Assembly (NCBI RefSeq): GCF_000317125.1
Contig: NC_019695.1
Coordinates: forward strand, 2,964,336 to 3,028,335
Source: Chroococcidiopsis thermalis PCC 7203
GTDB taxonomy: Bacteria > Cyanobacteriota > Cyanobacteriia > Cyanobacteriales > Chroococcidiopsidaceae
DNA length: 64,000 nt
Direction of reading: 5' to 3'
This document shows positions 18,519 to 27,788 of this stretch, piece by piece. Position 1 is the stretch's first letter. Every line of letters begins with the position of its first letter. A program made the translations under genes and the position numbers. A model generated the notes under the pieces. The model saw only the letters and a program-made list of their open reading frames with translations, searched no databases and had not been told where the DNA came from.

Positions 18519-18980
18519 ATGGCTGCGAATAGAATAAAAATTGCTAAAGATAAGGTTGAGTTAGTAAAAGCTTTAGTAGAGTCAAACGAAAAAACCGCAC
18601 CTTTCCAAACATATGTAGAAGTCATGATGTTTGCAGCAGCTTTGGGAGCAAAGCATAAGAAAAGAGTTCCTTTAAAGGATGTCGCTAAAGATTTATCTCC
18701 CTTACGACAAGATTATTTTTCGAGCAACTTTACTGTAGTTATCAATTTATTAGCTTTTACTGAGACTAAAGCTCTTAATATTTTTGATGAGCATGAGATA
18801 GCTGATGAGCAGCGTATTCATATTTTTGAAGAATATGCTAATGGTGGACTAGAAGTCGTACAGCATGAGCTGCGTGGAGCAGTAGATTATTCAGAGCGAA
18901 TACTCCTACTACTCAGCTCTGAGCGTTTTCAGCTAGTAAAAGAAGTAGAAGAATTCGATCTAGGTAAATTCCTCTCTTGA
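18519..18980 (+). CDS. DNA phosphorothioation-associated protein 4
   Basis: This 153-residue protein resembles the dnd system-associated protein 4 family: IAKDKVELVKALVE at the start, PFQTYVEVMMFAAALGAKHKKRVP in the middle, and IFEEYANGGLEVVQHELRGAVDYSERILLLL. The function is unknown. The family occurs next to dnd genes in many bacteria and marks this left arm as part of the phosphorothioation island. It is convergent with the DGQHR gene, only 22 nt apart. The gene is AT-rich and lacks GCGATCGC sites. Confidence 0.78.
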   Translation: MAANRIKIAKDKVELVKALVESNEKTAPFQTYVEVMMFAAALGAKHKKRVPLKDVAKDLSPLRQDYFSSNFTVVINLLAFTETKALNIFDEHEIADEQRIHIFEEYANGGLEVVQHELRGAVDYSERILLLLSSERFQLVKEVEEFDLGKFLS

Positions 18981-19002
18981 TTTAAGTTGGAATTTTTTAA
19001 TT

Positions 19003-21027
19003 TCAAGATTCATTGTCTTGATTATAATATTCAGAGGATTGCTCATGTAAAGCTCCGCGCTGTAGTTGAGATAAAACAGGAAGCCCAGCAGCAAGTACGG
19101 CAGAAAATCGAACACGCACAAGCTCTTTTTTCTCTTCGATTGTTATTTCATTACTATCTTTACGGTAAAGTGTCGCTACGTCAAAACCTTTGCGTAGGGT
19201 TTCATAAGCTTCAGGACAGCCAGGCCAATGAACTCTATTTTTATCAGCAGCAAAGAATTGTAAAAGTTTTCTATTAGATAAAATTTGTTCACCAGCAGCA
19301 GTGTCTATCTGAATCTTACGTGTCCCAAAATACCACAAGCGTAGCAAAGAAAAAATCCTGTCTTCTACTGCTCTATTAACTTTAATTTTTTCATTACCAG
19401 GATTTAGAGCTATGAATGTCCATAAGCGATAAGAGTGATCTGGTAAGCTTGCATCCACTCTCAGAATACCTTTGTCATAAAGTCCATTAAGAAAATTTAG
19501 GAAATCGTCAATATTACCAAGATTTTTGTTTTCACTCCTAACTTCAAACCCTATTATTCTACCTAAACGAATCATAGCTTTTTGGAATATAGCTTTGAAA
19601 GCCCATTGGTTTTCTTTCATGCTATTAATTGCAGATTGTGGTATCAGTATTTCTCGCTTATTCCACTCACTATCTTTAGTATTTTCTTGCTGTAAAATTG
19701 CGTTCTTGTGTTTACTAGTCTGGGCTTGAAATTTGCCAAAGTTACCTTCGATAAGGTTATACTGGCGAGCATATGCTAGAAGTTCCTGGTATGGCTTAAA
19801 ATCAAGTAATAGGCGCAGTAACCAAGGGCGGAAATTTACTATAAAACCTTCAACTGCTGAATCAAGATAATGTTCTGGAAGGCGAGAAAAAGGTGTATGT
19901 GGATCTTCTTCATCTTCACAACAGTCTTCTAAGTAATATCTAGTGAGCGGACGTTCTCCGTCTTTTACTTCTTGTCCATTGATACCAAGAGCATCATTAA
20001 TGCTTTTAATAAATCCCATGACCTGCTTTTTATCCATAGGATCGCGTAACTCTTTATCTTTCAGTTCTAAAATTTCTGAAACTAATAAATTGAGATGCAC
20101 TAAGGAATTTAAGTAGTAAGAAGTATCAAATCTGTTAAAGTCATCCTGCCAACGTACTAAAGAAAGTGGTAACAATCCTGGAATATCTTCAGTTGTACTT
20201 TCAGTCAGTAATGTTCTTACACATTGAGCATTAATACTTTTATCATCAAGTATGAGTTCCCTAGCTTTATCGACAGTCTTGGCATTTTTATTTAAGTCGG
20301 TAAATAGTTCACGAGAAATTCTCCTAATAGAATAATTAGCCTGAACACTAACATTTAGAAATCCAGCATCAGGATGGAGTAAAACAAAGAGAACTGGAAT
20401 TTTAGTTTCTTGTTCATGGGTGCGTAGAGAGCCACTGCGCCCAAATTCTTGGTCTTCACGAAAGGTTCGGAGTGCAGAGAGTCGATGCTGCCCATCTACA
20501 GCCACAGCGAGAACACGGTTTTCATCCCATCGGAGCCGAGCAGAAAGTCCAATAGAAATGAATTGAACACCCCCAAAGTTAGCAATACGAGCATTTGGAT
20601 GATTCCATTGTCCATCCTCAACATCATTACCTTCCCAAGGAATAGTGGGAGGCGGAATAGTGCTATCATTCTCGAAGCTATCTAAAATCTTATCGTCTGC
20701 TCCTTTTGGCATTAATACGATAGTAATAGCATTGAAAAACTTTAGTTTTTTGGGGTCTAAGAGATAACCTTTGACAATATCTTGACGTACACGCTTTTCA
20801 TCAATTTCTCGCTGAAAAAGTTCTTTAAGTGACCACTTTGCTTCTAATGATGCTGGAACTTGTTCGGCAATTCTAAGCTCATTAATAGCTCGATCAATAT
20901 CCAGTAATGACGAAAAATATGGTAGTGATATTCCTTCAGCTAGCGTATATTTTCCAGTCATGCCGTATAGAGGCTTATTAAATTTTACTTTGCCTTTATC
21001 TTCCGAAAACATAAGCATAGTCATCAT
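19003..21027 (-). CDS. Large DGQHR-domain protein (DndB-like)
   Basis: A 674-residue protein carrying the exact motif DGQHRLSALRTF (DGQHR at residues 178-182), the hallmark of DndB and related DGQHR proteins. It is longer than the DndB at 21835 and otherwise diverged. N-terminal residues about 20-110 and the C-terminal 350 residues match nothing I recognise. Its start overlaps the GIY-YIG-like gene in an ATGATGA arrangement. DGQHR proteins are tied to DNA modification islands; DndB proteins can bind DNA and regulate dnd genes. No GCGATCGC sites occur, and base composition is AT-rich, unlike the neighbours. Confidence 0.75.
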   Translation of the reverse strand: MMTMLMFSEDKGKVKFNKPLYGMTGKYTLAEGISLPYFSSLLDIDRAINELRIAEQVPASLEAKWSLKELFQREIDEKRVRQDIVKGYLLDPKKLKFFNAITIVLMPKGADDKILDSFENDSTIPPPTIPWEGNDVEDGQWNHPNARIANFGGVQFISIGLSARLRWDENRVLAVAVDGQHRLSALRTFREDQEFGRSGSLRTHEQETKIPVLFVLLHPDAGFLNVSVQANYSIRRISRELFTDLNKNAKTVDKARELILDDKSINAQCVRTLLTESTTEDIPGLLPLSLVRWQDDFNRFDTSYYLNSLVHLNLLVSEILELKDKELRDPMDKKQVMGFIKSINDALGINGQEVKDGERPLTRYYLEDCCEDEEDPHTPFSRLPEHYLDSAVEGFIVNFRPWLLRLLLDFKPYQELLAYARQYNLIEGNFGKFQAQTSKHKNAILQQENTKDSEWNKREILIPQSAINSMKENQWAFKAIFQKAMIRLGRIIGFEVRSENKNLGNIDDFLNFLNGLYDKGILRVDASLPDHSYRLWTFIALNPGNEKIKVNRAVEDRIFSLLRLWYFGTRKIQIDTAAGEQILSNRKLLQFFAADKNRVHWPGCPEAYETLRKGFDVATLYRKDSNEITIEEKKELVRVRFSAVLAAGLPVLSQLQRGALHEQSSEYYNQDNES

Positions 21028-21752
21028 CCATATCTAAGTGTAAAAGATGGAATAAACAGTCTGGAAAGAAGATCTTCAAGTAAGTTCTCTATATCTACTT
21101 CAGCAAATTCACTATCCGATTCATCAGATATATCAGTATCATACTCATCTTCGATATTAACGTTTTCTCTCTTCAAACTTAATAAATCATTTGAAGTAGC
21201 AACAGTTATAAGCCTACACCGATCAATACTATGCCCCGCAATTCTAAGGCGCTCCCGTAGAAGACTACCTTCTCGAAGATGATTGTGAATTCTGACATAT
21301 AGATTAGTTGCCTTACCTATATAGAGTGGCTGCTGAAATAAAAGAGCATTGTCCAAAAGCATAAGAACAAGTTCACGAAAAGATTGATTAATAGCTAGCC
21401 TCCTCAAAATAGATTCTTTTTCTTTCGATAGTGAAGTCTCAGCTTGAAGCAGTACTTTATGTGATGGTGGGAGTCTCGCTGCTCTAGGAGCACAGTGATC
21501 TTTATAGAGTTCGCTAAGAATAAACGAAACGAATATCTCAGGATTTTCTTGAGCAGCAGAATTAATTTCAAAACCTCGATACCAAGCGTAAACTCCGCTA
21601 AAACTTTTAGGAATCCGACTCAGAACAGCGTTAATTCCTCGCATCTGAGATAAGTTGTAAAGTGTGACACTATCGCTTAGCACCTGTACAGCGTCATTTC
21701 CGTGTAGCCAAGCCACCAAGTAGACTCCTTGTGTATGATAAGGATGCTTCAT
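21024..21752 (-). CDS. GIY-YIG nuclease-like protein with split motif
   Basis: A 242-residue protein. The GIY-like strand is SGVYAWYRG (residues 52-60) and the YIG strand is PLYIGKATNLYVRIHNHL (142-159), with the conserved Arg and His positions present. About 80 residues separate the two halves, far more than in standard GIY-YIG domains, so it is a divergent member. A catalytic Glu cannot be fixed by eye. An acidic patch (about 195-220) precedes the C-terminus. It is coupled by overlap to the DGQHR gene downstream; the pair looks like one functional unit of reader plus nuclease, which is inference. Confidence 0.62.
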   Translation of the reverse strand: MKHPYHTQGVYLVAWLHGNDAVQVLSDSVTLYNLSQMRGINAVLSRIPKSFSGVYAWYRGFEINSAAQENPEIFVSFILSELYKDHCAPRAARLPPSHKVLLQAETSLSKEKESILRRLAINQSFRELVLMLLDNALLFQQPLYIGKATNLYVRIHNHLREGSLLRERLRIAGHSIDRCRLITVATSNDLLSLKRENVNIEDEYDTDISDESDSEFAEVDIENLLEDLLSRLFIPSFTLRYG

Positions 21753-21834
21753 TGTAAATTTAGTGTTCCCACCTGTGGCTTCACAGCTTTCAACAAGGCT
21801 AGAAAAATTTTTAAGCTTGACAAATTTTTAGCAA

Positions 21835-23406
21835 CTACAGAATAGCTGGAAGTCCCACTTGAACAGGTTCTACATACCTGCCATCAAAGCCAATAGTTTG
21901 TTTTTCGATAGTTCTTGTATCAGCTAAAGCTTTTCGCAGTTCTGCCCGTTCCATTCGATCCTCAATTCCACCCAAAATATAAACTAGTAATTTCGCTGCC
22001 AAATCTTTCCCAGCAACTTGCACTCGCTTCTTATTTGGGTCATATAAAACACCATACCAAAGAGACTGCGGATACTCCATGCTGCTGAATCCGCCTTCCA
22101 AGTCAAACTTTCGCAACTTCTTAAAAATCTCTTTTAACTTAAATCCTTTCTTGAAAACCAAAATTCCCAAAGCTTGCGCTAAAGCTACTTGACCTACAGG
22201 ACGGAACAGCATATTTCCCTCACCCCCATCCTTTTCAAAATTGAATCGCCGCAGGCTAGGTGTATCTTCATCCTCCAATAATTTGTAACTGGGAAGAGTT
22301 GCCAAACAATCGAATAACTGCCAAAAATCAGAAATTCCTGCCTCAAGTTCCTTCTTCTCTGGGCGCATGGGAATTAATCCTTTTTCCCACGGTTTCCAAT
22401 GCGGAAACTTCTGCCCTAAATAGCGTTCTGACATATCTTTGAGGGCTTGCAGCGTCGTCAGAACCGTTGACTTACTGGCAATTGTCGCACTATTCCAATT
22501 AATACGCGGCTTCCGGTTCAATCGCTGTTCCAATAATGGATGACTTACAGCAATTTTTCTTGCCACAATCGAAAAGCCATCATCTTCATTCAACTGGGCT
22601 AACTGACCTTTCGTTAGGGGTGCAGCCATCAAATTGACATGGACAAAAATAGACCTTACCCGTCGCCTTGCTGCTTCGCGGGTTTCCCCAGCTGCAACAG
22701 CACAGATGAACTCGATACCAATTTTTTCTTGAGGGATGTCCTGCAAATTGTTAGAGACGAGATTATTCGCGTCTTGACTATGAGATTGTTCTACTAAATC
22801 GGCTAGCTTGATGGAAGTGCCATCAGGAGATTTATCTTTGCGATAGCGTGGGAGTTGACCAGTTTTCAGCAACTCCATTAGCCCCTGCGCCCCCATCAGC
22901 CGATGTTGTCCATCCAGGGCGTATATGGTGACATCCGCCTCAGCAACATTTAGTAGACCAACCTTGCCTTCTCGATCTAGCGTGATAAAATCTGTAGTCG
23001 ATGCGATCGCTTTACCGTGGCTATCCCACTCAGCAGCTTTGGGATTATCTACCCAAGGTTGGCTAATCACCACCAATACAGGTGGGAACTTATGATGCTT
23101 CCGCGTGGCTAAATACTGTGTTAACGGGAGTTGTCGCGACCAATCCAGAGGACGCTGCTGAATTTCATCGATAGTGTCTGCGTCAATCTCGATATTGTCA
23201 GTTTCAGGATTATATTTTTGTCGCAGTAGGGGTAAAGCAGAGGCAAAATGTACCCGACTGGCAAACCACTCCAGCGTCACAGAACCTACATAAGCCTCAG
23301 TCCCGCCCATTTCTGTCTTCTGCACCAGTATTCGATCCTGCTGCTGCAAAAACTTATCCAGCAGGGTTGTCAGAGTTTGTTGTTCCTGAGTTTCTCGTTT
23401 CCCCAT
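21835..23406 (-). CDS. dndB: DNA sulfur modification protein DndB
   Basis: DGQHR-domain protein (motif LDGQHRLMGAQG, DGQHR at about residues 165-169 from this start) divergent from dndC. DndB is dispensable for phosphorothioation in characterised systems and acts as a transcriptional regulator or affects modification frequency. I choose ATG 23406; a GTG at 23415 is in frame. Other visible features are an N-terminal helical lead (about 1-35), PPVLVVISQPWVDN and RRVRSIFVHVNLMA. The gap to dndC holds two palindromes (23576-23613) that could be its targets. Confidence 0.85.
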   Translation of the reverse strand: MGKRETQEQQTLTTLLDKFLQQQDRILVQKTEMGGTEAYVGSVTLEWFASRVHFASALPLLRQKYNPETDNIEIDADTIDEIQQRPLDWSRQLPLTQYLATRKHHKFPPVLVVISQPWVDNPKAAEWDSHGKAIASTTDFITLDREGKVGLLNVAEADVTIYALDGQHRLMGAQGLMELLKTGQLPRYRKDKSPDGTSIKLADLVEQSHSQDANNLVSNNLQDIPQEKIGIEFICAVAAGETREAARRRVRSIFVHVNLMAAPLTKGQLAQLNEDDGFSIVARKIAVSHPLLEQRLNRKPRINWNSATIASKSTVLTTLQALKDMSERYLGQKFPHWKPWEKGLIPMRPEKKELEAGISDFWQLFDCLATLPSYKLLEDEDTPSLRRFNFEKDGGEGNMLFRPVGQVALAQALGILVFKKGFKLKEIFKKLRKFDLEGGFSSMEYPQSLWYGVLYDPNKKRVQVAGKDLAAKLLVYILGGIEDRMERAELRKALADTRTIEKQTIGFDGRYVEPVQVGLPAIL

Positions 23407-23429
23407 ACTTTGCACCTAACGACGGTGAT

Positions 23430-23485
23430 TCTAGAGTCCGCCTTCGCGGACTTTGCCTGTGTAGACGCGAATTCTATTCGCCCGT
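23430..23485. repeat. Dispersed palindromic repeat
   Basis: A hairpin with 7-bp arms AGTCCGC / GCGGACT and a CTTC loop (23435-23452), followed by TTTGCCTGTGTAGACGCG and a second, weaker AATTC-centred hairpin. I recognise this as a repeat common in cyanobacterial intergenic DNA. It lies just upstream of the dndB start. Confidence 0.65.
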
Positions 23486-23575
23486 AATCTTTGCTACACT
23501 ATCTTTCATTGCCGTTTTTTTCACCCTTGCATCAGTGCATAGGTTAATTTCTTAAAAGAACTTGGCTCTATTGTC

Positions 23576-23613
23576 AAGTTTTTAAAAACTTTTAAATGAT
23601 AGTTTTTAAAAAC
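23576..23613. promoter_or_regulatory. Two palindromes in the dndB-dndC divergent promoter region
   Basis: A 16-bp perfect palindrome (AAGTTTTTAAAAACTT, 23576-23591) and a 12-bp one (GTTTTTAAAAAC, 23602-23613) share the same core, with centres 24 bp apart. Spacing and position suit an operator for a dimeric regulator acting on both genes. Confidence 0.6.
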
Positions 23614-23731
23614 CTCTAGACCTTACAATACTATAGTTAACTACTAGAAATTCGCGTAGCAGATTTGGTTTGTGTGGTTCTGTGACTTATAATCGCACCC
23701 ATACTCGTCCGTATTTCCAGAGGTAGGGAGG

Positions 23732-25312
23732 ATGACAATAGCGAATCAGCCAGCAAAAAAGGGCAAGCAAGTACGTACCACTGCCATAGATAATGTTTCA
23801 GCTCTTATCGCTGAAATACAGCAGCTATATTGTCTAGATGAAATACCTTGGATTATAGGCGTATCTTGGGGTAAAGATTCTAGTGCAGTATTACAGCTCG
23901 TCTGGAATGCGATCGCTTCCCTACCACCTGAAAAGCGAGGTAAGACTATTCATGTCATTACAACAGATACGCTAGTAGAAAATCCCATTGTTTCATCGTG
24001 GGTTCGTAAATCCTTGCAAAGGCTTCATGTAGCTGCAAAAGAGTACGGTATACCTATAGAACCTCATCTGCTTCACCCAATAACTCAGGATACATTCTGG
24101 GTAAATTTAATTGGTAAGGGATATCCAGCACCGCGCAATCAGTTTCGCTGGTGTACCTCACGCTTGAAAATTAATCCAGCTAACCACTTCATTCGCGAAA
24201 TGGTTAGAGAACATGGTGAAACAATTCTTGTTCTAGGTACTCGTAAAGCTGAGAGTTCTAAGCGTGCTGCCACAATGGAAAAGCATCAAATAGGTAGAGT
24301 GCGCGATCGCCTCAGCCCTAATGCTAGTTTACCTAATTCACTAATTTACACGCCTATCGAAGACTGGAGTAACAATGACGTTTGGACATATCTACATCAA
24401 TGCGAGAATCCGTGGGGAGGAAGTAACAAAGAATTATACAATCTGTACCGAGGCGCGACAGCAGATAACGAATGTCCCCTAGTTGTCGATACCTCCACTC
24501 CCAGTTGTGGCGATTCCCGCTTTGGCTGCTGGGTTTGTACGATGGTGAGTAAAGATAAATCAATGGAGGCAATGATCCAAAACGATGAAGAAAAAGAATG
24601 GATGCAGCCTCTATTAGATATCCGCAATGACTTGGATGTACAAGACGATCGCGATAAAAGAGATTTTCGCCGAATTTGGGGTGAAGTGCAACTATTTGAA
24701 CGCAATCACAATGGCGAACTCTCAGTTGAACCCATACCTGGTCCCTACACTAAATATTGGCGAGAACATTGGCTGAGACGAGTTCTAGAAGCACAAACCC
24801 AAGTTCGCTGTACTGCACCAGAAAATATGCGTGATATCACCCTAATTACTACTGAAGAATTAAGCGAAATTAGAAGAATTTGGCTGGAAGAGAAACACGA
24901 ATTTGATGATAGCTTACCTCGTATTTATGCAGAAGTGACGGGCGAAAGTTTCATTGATATTCGTCCTGGTGCAGATTATAGCCTTTTGGGTAGCGATGAA
25001 TGGAACGTGCTAGAAGAAATTTGTGACGGGGATGCCATGCATTTAGAATTAATGGCAAAGCTTCTCGATACAGAACGTCAATTTCGCAAAATGGCAAGGC
25101 GTGTAGGTATTTACGACGCGCTAGAGAAATGTTTTAAAAGTAGTTCTCGCTCTCAAGATGAAGCAATTAAAAATGCTCATTTCAAGCGAGATTTAAAGGA
25201 TGCTGTTGGTAAAGGCGATGTCGATAAGGTAAAGCAGCTAACTTTAGGGGATGCAGTGGATGTAGAGGACGATAAGCCGATGAGTTGGGGGAATTTTAAG
25301 TTTAAGAAATGA
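23732..25312 (+). CDS. dndC: DNA phosphorothioation protein DndC
   Basis: DndC is a PAPS-reductase-like ATP pyrophosphatase with a 4Fe-4S cluster that activates and transfers sulfur to the DNA backbone with DndDE. The PP-loop is SWGKDSS (residues 45-51). Cys141 and the cluster region Cys248, Cys259, Cys266, Cys269 (in CGDSRFGCWVC) are present. A good ribosome-binding site (GGGAGG) precedes the ATG. It overlaps dndD by 4 nt (ATGA). No dndA is nearby; a housekeeping cysteine desulfurase usually substitutes. Confidence 0.95.
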   Translation: MTIANQPAKKGKQVRTTAIDNVSALIAEIQQLYCLDEIPWIIGVSWGKDSSAVLQLVWNAIASLPPEKRGKTIHVITTDTLVENPIVSSWVRKSLQRLHVAAKEYGIPIEPHLLHPITQDTFWVNLIGKGYPAPRNQFRWCTSRLKINPANHFIREMVREHGETILVLGTRKAESSKRAATMEKHQIGRVRDRLSPNASLPNSLIYTPIEDWSNNDVWTYLHQCENPWGGSNKELYNLYRGATADNECPLVVDTSTPSCGDSRFGCWVCTMVSKDKSMEAMIQNDEEKEWMQPLLDIRNDLDVQDDRDKRDFRRIWGEVQLFERNHNGELSVEPIPGPYTKYWREHWLRRVLEAQTQVRCTAPENMRDITLITTEELSEIRRIWLEEKHEFDDSLPRIYAEVTGESFIDIRPGADYSLLGSDEWNVLEEICDGDAMHLELMAKLLDTERQFRKMARRVGIYDALEKCFKSSSRSQDEAIKNAHFKRDLKDAVGKGDVDKVKQLTLGDAVDVEDDKPMSWGNFKFKK

Positions 25313-27303
25313 TTTTACTCGAACTCGTATTACAAAACTTCGGTCCATATCAAGGCACGCAAGTCATCAACTTAAGTCCATTTAGTGAAGCTGAAACTGA
25401 GAATATCTCACGCCCAATTCTCCTCTTAGGTGGAATGAATGGGGGTGGAAAAACAACTTTAATGGATGCGATTCGCCTCGCACTTTATGGACATCGCGCT
25501 CAATGTTCTACCAGAGGTAGTTTAAGCTATAGTGACTTTCTAACTCAGTGCGTTAACAGCCATACGTCACCAACTGAAAAAACTCGAATTGAATTAGCTT
25601 TCGGACATATTGAAAATGACAAACCTGTAGTTTATCGAATCGTTAGAACTTGGGAGAAAAACCCTAAAGATGGCAAGGATGTTTTGGGGATTTTGAATGA
25701 TGATGAATGGCTAAATAGTGGTTTAGTTAGCATCTGGGACGAATATATTGAAAACTTACTACCTCTAGGAATTTCTAATTTATTTCTATTCGATGGCGAA
25801 CAAATTAAAGAATTAGCAGAACAAGAAACACCTCCACTTGTGGTAGTTGAGGCTATTCGCGGATTGTTAGGATTGGAGTTGTCGGAACGATTAGCGGTAG
25901 ATTTAGAAATTTTAGTCAATCGCAAACGCAAAGAAATAGCTGATGCAAAGGATGTAGTCAATTTAGAAGAAATAGAAGAAAAATTGAAGGTATTGCAAGA
26001 TAAACAAAATGCAGAAAATTTACAGTTAATATCTTTGCAAGACGACTTAACATTAGCAGAAAAAGAACGGCAAGAAACATTTAACAAATTTCTCGCTGAA
26101 GGTGGTAAAATAGCAGCCGATCGCAGCCAATTAGAACAACAGCATCAAACCAAAAACGCAACCGCAGAAACAGCGCGTCAAGCTATGAGAGAATTAGCAT
26201 CTGACGTGTTACCTCTTGCTTTAATTACACCACTCCTAGAACAAGCGCGATCGCAAGCAGAAACTGAAATAAACCGAGCGCGATCGCAAGTAGCACAAGA
26301 TATATTATTAGAACGAAACCAACGTTTATTAACACAAATTTCTAACATAAATATTACAGCGGAACAATTAGATAAAATCAAAATATTGCTCGAACAAGAT
26401 GTAGAGACGTTCCATGGAACGTCTCTACAAGAATCTTCCTGGTTGCAAAGCGATCGCGAAACGCTAGATTACCTCACTAATTTACTCAACTCTGCTTTAC
26501 CAATTGCAAAAAACTCCGCACAACAGCAGCAAACGATACTCGAACAACAAGCAGCAGAAATCGTCGATCTCGAAAGACAATTACAAACAGCAGCCTCGCC
26601 AGAAGCTTATCAGCAATTAGTAGAAACGCTACAAACAGCACAAAATAGAGTTACAGATATAAAAGCAAACTGTGAAACAGCCAAACGCCGCATTCTAGAA
26701 TTAGAAACCGCGATCGCACAAACGAAAAAAGACTTAAATGAATATACCGAACAAACCATCGATCGCAAAAATACCGAACACGTTATTACATCCGCATCAA
26801 AAGTCCAAGAAACCCTAAAACTGTTTCGCGAACGTTTAACCTTAAGGAAACTAAATAAATTAGAAGTAGAAGTAACAGAATGCTTCCGCTATTTATTGCA
26901 TAAATCAGATTTAGTACATCGAATTGCGATCGCTACCAATACCTTTAGCCTTTCCCTCTACGACTTACAAGGGAAACCAGTCCCCAAACATCGCCTCTCA
27001 GCCGGAGAAAAACAACTTCTAGCGATCGCATTTTTGTGGGGACTCGCCAGAGTCTCTGGACGACGCTTACCCATCGCCATAGATACCCCCCTCGGACGCT
27101 TAGACTCCTCCCACCGCCAAAATCTCGTCGAACGCTACTTCCCCTCCGCCAGTCACCAAGTCATCCTCCTTTCCACCGACACCGAAATTGGGGAAAAAGA
27201 AGTCCACACCCTACGCCAAAACGAAGCGATCGCCCGCGAATATCTTTTAAAATACGATCCAACAGAACGACAAACAACGATAGAACCTGGCTACTTCTGG
27301 TAA
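25309..27303 (+). CDS. dndD: DNA sulfur modification ATPase DndD
   Basis: A 664-residue SMC-like ATPase of the phosphorothioation complex. Walker A is GGMNGGGKTT (41-50), the DndD-type motif LFLFDGEQIKELAEQE is at about 157-172, coiled coils span roughly 195-500, the ABC signature LSAGEKQLLAIAF is at about 564, and Walker B/D-loop is IAIDTPLGRLD. A 30-bp perfect palindrome is embedded in frame at residues about 364-374 within the coiled coil. Length is in the usual DndD range. Strongly coupled to dndC by overlap. Confidence 0.92.
   Translation: MILLELVLQNFGPYQGTQVINLSPFSEAETENISRPILLLGGMNGGGKTTLMDAIRLALYGHRAQCSTRGSLSYSDFLTQCVNSHTSPTEKTRIELAFGHIENDKPVVYRIVRTWEKNPKDGKDVLGILNDDEWLNSGLVSIWDEYIENLLPLGISNLFLFDGEQIKELAEQETPPLVVVEAIRGLLGLELSERLAVDLEILVNRKRKEIADAKDVVNLEEIEEKLKVLQDKQNAENLQLISLQDDLTLAEKERQETFNKFLAEGGKIAADRSQLEQQHQTKNATAETARQAMRELASDVLPLALITPLLEQARSQAETEINRARSQVAQDILLERNQRLLTQISNINITAEQLDKIKILLEQDVETFHGTSLQESSWLQSDRETLDYLTNLLNSALPIAKNSAQQQQTILEQQAAEIVDLERQLQTAASPEAYQQLVETLQTAQNRVTDIKANCETAKRRILELETAIAQTKKDLNEYTEQTIDRKNTEHVITSASKVQETLKLFRERLTLRKLNKLEVEVTECFRYLLHKSDLVHRIAIATNTFSLSLYDLQGKPVPKHRLSAGEKQLLAIAFLWGLARVSGRRLPIAIDTPLGRLDSSHRQNLVERYFPSASHQVILLSTDTEIGEKEVHTLRQNEAIAREYLLKYDPTERQTTIEPGYFW
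26400..26429. repeat. 30-bp perfect palindrome inside dndD
   Basis: Arms TGTAGAGACGTTCCA / TGGAACGTCTCTACA form an uninterrupted inverted repeat. I recognise this as a palindrome normally found between genes in cyanobacteria. Here it is read in frame as the residues DVETFHGTSLQ. Confidence 0.88.
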
Positions 27304-27380
27304 GTCAAAAGTTAAAAGTCAAAAGTCAAAAGTCAAAACTTAAGGGTTACAGGCGACCAATTACCAATTACCAATTACCA
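27304..27380. repeat. Heptamer repeats between dndD and dndE
   Basis: About five copies of AAAAGTC/AAAAGTT are followed by three copies of AATTACC. They separate two genes that are usually tightly packed or overlapping. Confidence 0.8.
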
Positions 27381-27389
27381 TCTACTGCT

Positions 27390-27788
27390 ATGGAGTCACC
27401 AATCGATCGCATCCGCCTGTCCCAAACAGCAAAAGAACAACTGATCAAACTCAAACGCAATACCAAGATCGACCAATGGAATATATTGTGTCGTTGGGCT
27501 TTTTGTCGTTCTCTCGCCGAACCAACTACCCCCTCACCCGTACCAATTCCTACAGATAGCAACGTAGAGATGACGTGGCGTGTATTTGGGGGAGAAATGT
27601 CAGATGTCCTAGCGATCGCGCTTAAACAACGCTGTTATAACGATAATCTGGGTATAGATAAAGAAACCCTGGCAACTCAATTCCGCTTGCACCTACACCG
27701 GGGTATCGGTTATCTGGCAGGAGATCCTAATATAAAGAAGATAGAAGACTTAACTGCCATTGCCCTACAACCTCATGGTCGAGTCTAA
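27390..27788 (+). CDS. dndE: DNA sulfur modification protein DndE
   Basis: A 132-residue DndE homologue: PIDRIRLSQTAKEQLIKLKR at the N-terminus, the NILCRWAFCRSL helix, and FRLHLHRGIGYLAGD near the C-terminus. DndE binds nicked DNA and is essential for phosphorothioation. I start at ATG 27390; the frame is open further upstream through repeat DNA. It overlaps the methyltransferase gene by 14 nt. Confidence 0.92.
   Translation: MESPIDRIRLSQTAKEQLIKLKRNTKIDQWNILCRWAFCRSLAEPTTPSPVPIPTDSNVEMTWRVFGGEMSDVLAIALKQRCYNDNLGIDKETLATQFRLHLHRGIGYLAGDPNIKKIEDLTAIALQPHGRV

Noticed and set aside
27036-27389. N-terminal extension of dndE
   Set aside because: The frame is open through the end of dndD and repeat DNA, but DndE similarity starts at the ATG at 27390.
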